Of a stretch of DNA of 64,000 bases, positions 11,101 through 23,100 are shown piece by piece. The translations under genes were made by a program, and so were the position numbers. Position 1 is the stretch's first letter; each line of letters opens with the position of its first letter. Under the pieces are notes generated by a model. The model saw only the letters and a list, made by a program, of their open reading frames with translations, was not told the origin of the DNA and ran no database searches. Origin of the DNA: an uncultured Flavobacteriaceae bacterium (GTDB lineage: Bacteria; Bacteroidota; Bacteroidia; Flavobacteriales; Flavobacteriaceae); assembly GCA_905181615.1 (NCBI GenBank), contig CAJIYH010000002.1, positions 248,001 to 312,000 on the forward strand. Reading direction: 5' to 3'.

Positions 11101-14100
11101 TAATATAAATGGATCAACAGATATATCATATGATCCTAATGTTCTACCTGTAACTACAATATTTAGACGTTTAGCAATTAGCACTCTTAATGGAGTTAGT
11201 TGTTCAAATCCAAGTAATGAAGTAACTGTTACTGTTGACTCATCCGCTATTGTAACAGGTACACTAATTTCAGATCAACCTTCTGATACAGTTTGTTTCG
11301 GTGATCCAGGAGTAATTACTTTTACCGTAAATTCTGCAGCTGCTCCAATAACTGTCTTCTTTGTTAATAATGTTGAAGTTCAAAGAAGTAATTCTCAAAC
11401 TTACACTTCTACACAATCTAATTTTGCTGATGGAGACGTTGTTAAAACTAGAATTTTAAATGCCGCAGGATGTTATAGTGAGCAAAACTTAATTGTCAGT
11501 GTAAATGTGGCTACCGCTGGAAGTATTTCTGGAGCTCAATCTATTTGTTTTGGATCTGATCCTCTTATGTTAACATCTGTAACTTCTGGAACTATTGACG
11601 GAGTTGCTATAACCTCACCAGGCACTGGAAATTATCAATGGCAAGACTCTACTGATGGAGTAACATGGAATAATATTCTTACTGCGACTTCTGATAATTA
11701 CTCCCCAACTGCAGTTCTTGTAGACAAATATTATAGAAGACTAACGGTTAGTTCACTTAATGGTGTTTCGTGTACTTTCCCGACAAATAGCTTCTTAGTT
11801 AGTGTTGATATACTTCCCATTCCAGGTTTAACTGCAAATGGAGGGGCAATTAGTGCCCCTGCAACAATGACTTCTTGTTTAAATGCAGAGATTGTTTTTA
11901 TTGCCTCAGGGGGAGTTGAATACGAGTTTTTTGTAAATGGAGTTTCAATTCAGTCAAGACAAGCCTCACAAAATTTCTCATCATCTTCACTAGTTGATAG
12001 TGATGAAATTATAGTCCGAGTATATGATAGTTCGTCTCCTACCGCTTGTTTTGATGATTCGGGAATTATAGATTTAACTATAGATCCCCTACCTATGGCT
12101 TCGATTTCTTCTTCAGCACCTAATGATACTTTTTGTTCATCAGACAGTGTTGTCTTTACAGCAGGATCTGGAGGAGCACCTGCAACATATGAATTTCTTG
12201 TAAATGGTACATCTTTTCAAAATAGCTCTACAAATTTATTTGACACTTCAGACTACCTTATTACACTTACTGATCAAACTGCTGTTCAAGTTATTGTTTC
12301 AACTATTTCTGGATGCTCAAGTAATGTAACTATAGTCTTAACTGAAAATGGAATTTCAGATTTTGGTACATTAAGTTCAACAACAGCTTCAGTTTGTATA
12401 AATGATATTCCTGATCCAATTATTGGAACTACCTCAATTGCCTCGGGAACAATGACTTATCAGTGGCAATCTTCTCCTGATAATATTACGTATAGCAATA
12501 TCAATGGAGAAACTTCGACGACTTTGACTCCTACAACACCATTGCTAATTACTACATATTTTAAAAGACTTACAATAAGTGAATTAAATAGCGTTGTTTG
12601 TTCAAGTTCAACTGTTCCTTTCAAATTAACAGTTGACCCACCACCAATTCCTGGCTTAATATCGAATCCAGGAGCTATTTCAGCACCAGGAACATCAACT
12701 TTATGTGACATCACTGGTTCCGCAAGTTTTGAGGCAACAGGGGGTGCTTCTTATGAATTTTATATAGATGGAGCTGTATTTCAAGCAAGATCTGCTGTAA
12801 ATTCATTTACAGCTACTACATCAGGCACATTATTTAATAATAGTAAAGTCTATGTTAGGGTTTTCAAAGAAATAACAGGTGGATGTTTTACAGATTCGAA
12901 TTTAATTAATATTGTTACAGTTCCACAACCTGTTATAAGTTTAACTAGCGATAAGTTTTCTAATATCTTCTGCGATACAGATGAAGTAATCATAACCTCT
13001 ACCTCAAGTGTAGCTGGAAGTACTTTTGATTTCTACGTAAATGGGACAAGTTACCAGAATAGTATCTCAGGCACTTTTTCTCCGACATTAAATGCCCCTA
13101 ATGCTGTTAATGGTGGAGATGTTATTACAGTAATTGTAACCACACCTGGTGGATGTAGTTCAAGTAGTAGCTTAACAATGGTAGAAAACTTTATTACTCC
13201 TCCAGCAACTTTAACAACAGCAATTGCTAATTTATGTTCGGGTGATATACCGACTCCAATAATCGGAACAACAGGAAGTGCATCAGGAACTATTTCCTAC
13301 CAATGGGAAAACTCTACTGACAATATAACTTTCACTAATATTGCAGGAGCTCAGTCATCAACTTATACCCCAACAACAGGAATCACAACAACCACTTATT
13401 ATCGTCTTCAGACAATAAGTACATTAGGTGGAATAGTTTGTCAGTTACCAAGCCCATCAATAAGGGTTCAGGTATTACCTCCTCCTATAGCGGGAATAAC
13501 AGGTACATCATCCTCAGGTAGCATTACTGGTTTAGGTAATTTAACAGTTTGTCCAGGTGATCTAGTAAGCTTTTCAGCAACTGGAGGGGCAAGCTATGAG
13601 TTTACAACAGAATTAGGAGTGGTATTACAAGCACGCTCAACAAGTAATACATACAGTTCAACTACTTTAATAAATAATGATAAAATTAGAGTAACCGTAT
13701 TTAACCAGGTTGTAAATGGATGTTCAAGCTTCTCTGACATTATTACTATTGTAGATGGAGTTGCAGCAATTATTTCACTTACAACCGATAAGATATCTGA
13801 CACCTTTTGTTCAGGTGATGATATTGTAATAATGTCTTCTTCTTCAATTGCCTCATCAACCTTTACCTTTTATGTGCAAGGTATTCTTCAGTCTGGTCCA
13901 TCAACTAATTCATCGTATACTGCTGCAGCAGGTTCTATTCAAAATCTTGATGAAGTATCCGTTATAGTAATTACTCCTGGTGGATGTAGTACAACTTCAA
14001 CGATTACTCTCAATGAGAACTTAATTTCAACAACAGGAAACTTAACATCTGCAAGTCTATCGATTTGTTCAGGAGATACTTCTTCTAGTATAATTGGTCC

Positions 14101-17100
14101 AACCTCAGTAGCCAGCGGGGTAATTAGTTATCAGTGGTCAGGTTCAAGTGATAATATAACATATACAACAATTAACGGAGCAAATTTATCGTCATATGAT
14201 CCAGGTATTTTAACATCAACAACATATTTTAAGAGAAAAACAATTAGTGAACTTAATGGAGTTCAATGTGAATCAATAGATACTCCCTTTATAGAAATTT
14301 TGGTTGGTGATTCACCTGTATTAAATCGAACTACAGGTGGCCCATCTCTTCAAGAATTATGTTCAGGTGATACTATTACACCTATTAGCTATGAATTCGG
14401 CGGGATAACTTCATCTGTTCAAATTAGAAATTTAGGTGCGAATCTTGCTCCTGTAATGGTTGGACCTGGATTAGTTACTGCTATTGCTGGACCGCCAAAT
14501 GGATGGTATAATATTACATCTGCAGCTGCAACCTCGAGCTTTACTATTTCAGGAAATATTTTGAACACTTCTGTATTCGATGTAGTAACAATTTTACCTG
14601 CTGGATCTGCCTGCCCTCAAATCACAGAAACCTATTCGATTATTGTATCTCCGCCTGCAGTTCAGCCAGACTTTATTAGAATGGATGTTAACCAGCCAGG
14701 ATATGAGGTTCTTTCTTCGGCAATGAGTAATACTCCCGCTATTGCTGCTTTAGCACCAGTACGATGGTATAATAATACTGTTTGCCAAGATAGATTGCCG
14801 GCTCCAACTACAGCTAGTACAGAATTTTTTACCTGTTACATTGATAATGCATTCAATCAACAATCTAATCAGTATGAGTGGGAAGTTACACCTCAAGGTG
14901 CAGGTAATATGGTTAATAATAATTTCCAGCAAACAACAATTCGAGTAAATGAAGTAGCTGCTCTTTTAAATGGGCAAAGCTATACAGTAACTATTACAAC
15001 TGCTTCTGGAACAATAACAGCATATCAATCAATATCCAGTGCTGCAATGCAAACCGCAGACTTAATAGGTTTAGATTTAGCAAATAAAATAAATGTTGAC
15101 GCTGAAGTAACTGCAATTTATAACAATGTTTCAAACCAAATAATTATTGAAGCTGCTGTTGCTAATACAGCGTTTACTGTTTCTGCTGCTCCGCTTGGTC
15201 TTGGACAATCAATTCAGTTAGGAACCCCAGTAAATGATCTTAATGGAATTACTCGCAGTGGAACTATGCAATGGGATCAAGCCTTCAGCGGATTAGCAAC
15301 TATAAGTGTTCGATCTGTAGGTTGTGGAGGTGGTAATTCGCCTTGGACCTCTGTTCAGATTGATGTAATTTCTGAAAGTGTTCCTGCTAATCCAGCTTCA
15401 GAACTAAATACTCCGATTGCTTTAGATGTAAATACTTGTAGTGGTGGAACTACTGGACCCATTCCTGAATGTCAAATAGATGCATTTTCCCTTCCGACTC
15501 AATTTTTCGCTTCCAGTAACAATGCAGCTAATGTCAATGATTACGCTTCTCTTGAATGGAGGATTATTAACGAAGCACCAGGGATTGGATCTTCAGTTGC
15601 TTCACCTGGAACTATAGCTCAAGCTACAGGAATTATTTCATGGAATATTGGTTGGTTTGGTGTATTTGATTTACAAGTTCGACCAAGGAGTTGTGATAAT
15701 GTTTTGGGAAATTGGATATCGACAACAGTAATTATTGGTTCAACAAGTGCAGCTCCTTCAATTAGTGTTGATCCCTCATCTGCTTTACCTGAATGTCCTA
15801 TTCCGTTAGCTGGTTTCACGACGTTATTAGAGTCCGATCAGTCAGTAAAATGGTATGTAAACAGTTCTGTAGGCTTAAGCGATACAACTTCTTTTATTAA
15901 TACTAATACACTTCAATTAACGCCAGAAGCAAACAATGATTTATTATTAGACTTCCAACCAGGTTACTCAGGAAATGTAATTATTACTGCTGAGCCAGAT
16001 TCATGCCCAGGATCTTCCACTACTTATATTATTCAAGTCCCTGAACCACCGACTTTAACTTTGACTTCAGTAGTTAATTCAAATTTACAAATAGGTTCTT
16101 CTTCGGTTTGTGTTGATACTTCTATAAACACAATCACATACGATATTGATGGTGCAGCTAATACAGTAACTGTATCAGGACTTCCTCTTGGTGTAAATGC
16201 TGCATTACAAACTACACCTCAATCTACAATACTAAATTTCTCTAATACTGGAACTGCTTTCTCAGCAAATCAAGTATACTCTTTAAATATTAATAACAGC
16301 ATATTTAGTTTTACAACTACTGGTGGAACAAATTCATTTGATGATGTTGCAATAGGATTACGAGATGCTGTAAATGCGCTTACAACTGATTTTGTAGCTA
16401 CCTATGTTTCTCCTAGTTTATCTCTTGAAGTAAGTGCATCAGGTAGAAGAGGGAACTCATATATAATTGCTCGATCAACACCATTTGGCAATTCAGTTGC
16501 AATCAGCGCCCCTTTGGTTACAGTTTTACAAAAAACACTTACCATTTCTGGAACACCTTTAGCATCTGTAATTCCAGGATTATACAATTATGTAATAACC
16601 ACAGAGGCTCCAGCAGCAAATTGTGCAGTGGTCAGTTCTACAGGAATTATAGAAATTGAAGCTCCTGCAACTATTTCAATTACATCCGGAATAGCTAATA
16701 ATGTTGGGACTAATTCTTTATGTAATGGGTCCTCCTTTAACCCTCCAGCAGCTTTAATGACTGTTAAGATTCAAAATGCTTCACAATTAATTGTAGATCC
16801 ATCCACACCTCTTCCAAACGGTTTGTCTTTATCATTATCAGCTAGTGGATCTCTCAATGAGTATGAAGTAGTTGGACAAATTAATGAAACGGTAGTAGTG
16901 CCTACATTATTTACAGTAAACCTTATTACTGTTGGGGCTGTTTGCGATGAAGCTTCAATTCAAATAACAATAGAAGTAGAGCCGAGCCCAGTTATTATTC
17001 CCGCTGACGCTAGTCTTGTAAATCAAACAGAATGTTCAAGATCACCCATTGATCCTATACGATTTGAAGTTTTTAACCCTGCTTTTGGATTGGGTACAAC

Positions 17101-20100
17101 AGCGGCTAGTGTTTACCCTAACGGAGTTACTGGTCAGCTTTATCAACAAGCTCAACTTTCACAATTTCAAGTTAATTTCACTGTTAGTGTTGCAGATACT
17201 TCAGCTGTTAGTGACACATTTACTTTTAACATTAATAACACGCTATACACTTATACCGCTGCAGCTACGCACAATTATATTCAGTTAGCTTCTGAATTGA
17301 ATACTTTCTTAACTGATCAACTACCCAATGCAAATTATAGTGTTCTCTATACTGCCGGTACAAATGTGATTCAAATTCAAGCAGTTAATCCAGGTATTGC
17401 TTTTGATATTATTTCTTCAGAAACTTCTGCTAACCTTGGCATTGGTAATACAACAGTTGTAACCCCACCAGCTTACTATGAGATCTCTGGGACACCGTCT
17501 GTTACTCTTGTTGTACCAACAGATTACATATACGAGCTTATCACCTCTGGGCCTTCCTGTATTGGAAGCTCTTTAGTAAGTGGAACAATTACAATAAACC
17601 CAAACACATATGCAACTTATTTCTCAGGAGATGCTAATCCTATTATTTGTGACACTGAAACAATTGGAGATATTGTATATAATACAGTAGGTGCTATTTC
17701 TGCTGCAATAGTAACGCCAACGACTCCATCTTGGGTTAGTGTTAACTTTGATTCTGTTGCACAATCAGTAACTATTTCAACCCCTATTGCCCCCAGTTTG
17801 AATGTCACCCAAACTACAGTTTACACCTATCAAATTAATTTGATTGGAAGTATATATGGCTGTACCGATACACCAACTCCAATTCAAGGTACAATTACTG
17901 TATCACCCATCGATCAAATTAGTCATATTATAACTTCAGGTTCTCAAACACAAGATATTTGTGTGACAGGAAATCCTTTAGCAATCGTTCCAATTGAATA
18001 TCAATTATCTGGAGGAGCAACAGATGCAACTGTAACCGGACTACCTCCGGGAATTACAGGAAACTTAACAGTTTCTAATACAATTTTAATATCAGGAACT
18101 GCAACTCAAATTCCAAGTTCAACGTTTACTTATAATTATCAGGTGGTAACTACACCAGCTGCATGTGTTTCCGCAACTGCTAACGGTTCAATAACAGTAT
18201 TCTCACAACCTGAATTAACATTAAAATCAACACCAACATCTAATAGTCAAATAGGAGTTAATTCAATTTGCGATCAAACACCAATTGAAACCATTATTTA
18301 TGAATATAGCCCAGTGCCATCCACTATGGTTAATTTTACCTGGACGGGATCAAATAGTCTAAATGGATTAGGAGTTACTGCATCAGTTTCTGGAACTAAT
18401 CAGTTTGTAATCCAAGGAACTCCTTCAACTGGAGTTACCCAAACGACAATTTACACCTATCAAATAGAAACAGTTGGAAGTAATTGTTCGCCAGAAATTG
18501 TTTTAACGGGAAGCATTGCTATTAACCCAAATGATTATATAGTACATATTCCAACATCAGGTTCAGAGACACAATCAGTCTGCGTGAATAATCAAGACAA
18601 TCCGCTTACAGCTCTCGCCGAAAATTTTGTAAATATTCAATACCAATTAGAAGGAGGAGCTTCAAATGTTGATGTTTTAGGTCTCCCTCTTGGTTTAGGT
18701 TTCACTATCACTGCGTCAAATACTGTATTAATTTCAGGTATAGTAAATGCATCAGCGACGCCGACACTTTATAACTATATAATAACGACAAATGGGTCTT
18801 GTTCTAACGTAACTGCAAATGGATCTATCGATGTTTTAGCTTTACCTACTTTAACTCTTACAAGCTCTAATTCAACAATCAATCAAACTGGAACTAATGC
18901 AATTTGTGATGCTACTCCAATTGAAACAATTACTTATGAAATGGGTGGTGGTGCAACACGACTTGACTTCTCATGGGTTGGTTCTAATACACTTCAATTC
19001 TCAGGAATCACTTCAACTGTTTCTGGTACTGAGTATATTATCTCAGGTACCCCAACTACTGGTGTTACTCAAACTACTATCTATACTTATGAATTAACTA
19101 CTGCAGATAGTGGTTGTTCGCCCGAAATTATTCTCACAGGTAGAATTGAAGTTATACCAAATCAATCTGTTTCTTTAATATCTTCTGCAACTACCAATAG
19201 TCAAATAATTTGTATTAATGATCAAATTAGTTCAGGATCATTCACTTCTAGTTTTACTTCAATTGAATATCAATTAGGAGGAGGGGCATCAGGAGCAGTT
19301 GTAACTGGTCTTCCAACAGGAATTGGTTATACTATCACAGCATCAAATACAGTATTAATTAGCGGATCTGCAGCTCCTTCAGCTACATCTATTGCTTCTC
19401 CAACAATATTATACACTTATACACTCGTTACCTCTGGAGATTGTGTTACTTCTCAAGTCCAAGGAACAATAGAAGTTCATTCATTACCTGTAATGAGCTT
19501 AACAACTTCTTCTTCTACTTCAAACCAAGTAGGAATTGCAGGTTCTGTCTGTATGAATACTCCAATTGATGAAATCGTTTATAAATTTGAGGGTGGTGCA
19601 ACCGGTGTTCAATTTAGTTGGATTTCACCAGGACCTTTAAATGGAGTTACAGCAACTAATTCTGGAACAAATGAATTTAGAATATCTGGTAATCCATCTG
19701 TTAATATAACTACAAACACAGTTTATCAATATCAAATTGTAACTACTGGAAGTGAATGTTCACCAGAGATTACATTAACCGGAAGTATTGAGGTTAAACC
19801 AGATGATTTACTTTTACTAACTTCTGCAGTTGAAACTGATAATCAAGATATTTGTGTTGGTGGTCTTCCAGTCGCTAACGATCTCATAGATATTACTTAT
19901 GAATTACGTAATGGCGCTCAAAGTGCATCAGTAATTGGACTCCCTCCGGGAATTGGCTTCAGTATCAACGCTTCAGGAACACTTAGAATTAGCGGTACTG
20001 CTCAAGCTTCTGCCTCTCTATCTTCTTCAACAATATCTCCTTATATATATACAGTAACAACTATTGGATGTTCTCCATTTGTTATGAATGGAACTATCAA

Positions 20101-23100
20101 TATCATACCAAAACCTGAAATGATTTTAGCTGTTGGAGCAGAATTTCAGGAGCCAGTTTGTAATAATACACCTATAACTCCTGTAGGTTACGTTTTTAAT
20201 CCTGCAGCGGGATCTAATCCCTTAGTTACTTGGCCAGACGGAAGACCTAATGGGATTTCAGAAAGTCTTAGTGTTTTTGGAGGGGGAGTAACTCCTAACA
20301 TGATTAGTATTCAAGGAACTCCAAATATTAATGTATCATCAACAACAACCTACAGATACGTTATTACATATTCAGGCACGTGTGACATAGACGCTATTAA
20401 CCCTGATGTAATTGTTTCTGGTTCTTTTGGAGTAATTCCTACACCTTTTATTGATTCTCCTTATATCATTGCAAATGATGTAACTAACGTTTCTTGTTTT
20501 CAAGGAAATGATGGATCAATTATAATTCCTGATGATACATTGGCTCAGTTTGAAGATCGTATTAGAGGTGGTTTATTAAGTCAAAGGCAAATAGATGAAA
20601 TAACCCTAACGGGTACTACAGCTATTGGTGATATTATTAGTATTAGTTTTGGAGGAAAAACCTATTCATATACAGTTAAAGCCGCTGTTTATTTAAATCC
20701 TACACCTGAAAATTTCCTAGCAGTTAGTAATGAGCTTGCAGATGTTATTAATAATGCAGTTGCACCTAACCAAAGTTATGCGACTGCTGTTCCTTTCGGA
20801 TCGCCTACACAGGGAGGAATTAGACTTACTGCTGATGTTGGAGGAATAGCGCTTGACACTTCTGTTAATGTTGTTCAAACAGCTAACATTAGCAATACTA
20901 TTGTTACTACTCAAATCAATAGAGCCCTAAATTATTCATACAGTTGGACTGGACCGAATAACTTTACAAGTTCTAATTTAAGTATTTCAAACCTTTTAGC
21001 TGGAGATTATTTCTTAACGGTTGATCTTAACGGATGTTCTGAAACTTCAACTGCAATAACAGTTACTGAGCCATTAGAATTAATAATTGCCATAAGTGCT
21101 TGTGGTGGATTAACAGGTTCATTCGAAGCTACAATAACAGGTGGAACTCCGCCATATACTCTGATTCTAGAAGATGATAATGGCGTTCAAATTGGACCTG
21201 CTGTAGTTTCTAATGGTGGACAAGTATATACAGGTCTTGCGGTTGGTGATGATTATGTTTTAGAGGTAACGGACACAACTTGTAATCTAGCTGTTCGTGA
21301 GGCTATAGAAATCCCTACTCAACTGTTATTTAATCATTGGGATCTAAACAATGGAGTTACAGATAGTTATTGTTCAACTTCCGCAGGTAACGGAAGTATT
21401 TCATTAACTAGATCTGTTGGTGGTGTTTTCCAAAGCGCATTCAGTGGTGGTTCTAATGTGTTTTCATATGTTTGGACAAGTTCTTCTTCTTCAGCAACAA
21501 TTGGAGTTACTCCTAATCTTAGTAATTTGGCTCCAGATATTTATACTTTAACAATAACTGACTTGATTCTAGGTTGTTCTGACATCAGATCGTTTACTGT
21601 TGGTGGTTATCCTCAATTAGAGCTTAATCCTATTTTGATCGGTGGCTTACAGCTAAATAGTTCAGGTGTTTCATCAAGTACAGCAGATTATGTTTATTTC
21701 TTAACGTGCAGCGATGATAATGATGCAGCATTTACATTTAATGCAGCAGGAGGAAATAATAGTTATACAATTACTTCATCTGTTCCAGTTGGGACAACAG
21801 TTAATAATATAGGTGGGTCAATTATTATTCAAGATGGTCTTCCTGGTTTATATACAATTACACTTCAAGATGCTGGGCCTAACGGATTAGTTTGTGATGT
21901 TATCAAAACTATTCAGGTTATTAATCCTCCAGCTTTATACCTTGTTGAAGCGGTAGACTTGAGAGTAGATCCTGTTTGCTCTGGTGAGTATGGTTACCTT
22001 GAGTTTAATGTTATTGGTGGAGAGCCTAATAAAGGGCCGTATACAGTCACTTTAAATGGAGGTCAACTTGTTGGAAGTTCACTTTCTGCGGGGGACAGAA
22101 GAGTAATATTTAGCGACATTGACACTTCAATGGTTAGTGAAATTGAGCCTTTAGTTGAAATAGAAGATGCTTTTGGTTGTAGTACCACTGCTTCTTTAGC
22201 GAGTTCAATAACCTTTAACATTACTCAAAGCTTCGAATTCGAAGCTCAGGTAACCGATATAGACTGTTCAATTCCTTCACCTGGAACTGTTATCTTTAAC
22301 GAAATAGGACCTGATACGTTTACTTCATCAGAAAACATACAAATTAGAGTATATAGATCTTCAGTATTAATTAATATTTATAAATCTTGGGGAACAGATC
22401 CAAATACTTCTGTTGAATTCCAATTAGATCAACCAGGTTTATACTCTTATGATATTACAGACAGTAATTCTTGTGTATTGATTTCTGGAGGCGAGTTTGA
22501 AATTGTGGTTGTTGGTAATCCAAATCCACTTGACATTGCAAGTATTGACGTTACTCAGGTAGGTTGTGAAAATGATGTAAGTATAATTGCTCTTGATGTA
22601 GTGAATATCCAGCCACCATTAACGATCAATTGGTTCCAATACAAATCAACTACAATAAGCTCTTCTACAGGAACAGGAACATCAACCACATCAACTAATG
22701 TTACAGTAATTGCATGGGTTCCTATAAGTTCTTTAGATGGAAATGCTACGGTGTCTAATTTAGACGAAGGAATATATAGAGCTGAGGTTTCTGATGGACG
22801 TTCAGGGAATTGTGGTGGAACATTAGTAACAAATAGTATTATACTTCAAGAAAGCTCAATTGAGATAACGAACTTTAGAACTATAGAAAACAACCCAGCT
22901 TTATGTGATAACTATGGAACTAGCTTCACTTCTGATGTACTATTTAGTATCAGTGAAAATTTAAGTAGAAATCTTGGTTCAAATAGCTTTAATATTACAT
23001 TATTATCTGAATCAGGAACTGTAATATCTAATCCTGCTGCATGGGATCTTGATAGCAATGGAATTTTAGATCCAAAACCACAAGGATATGTTTATCGTTA

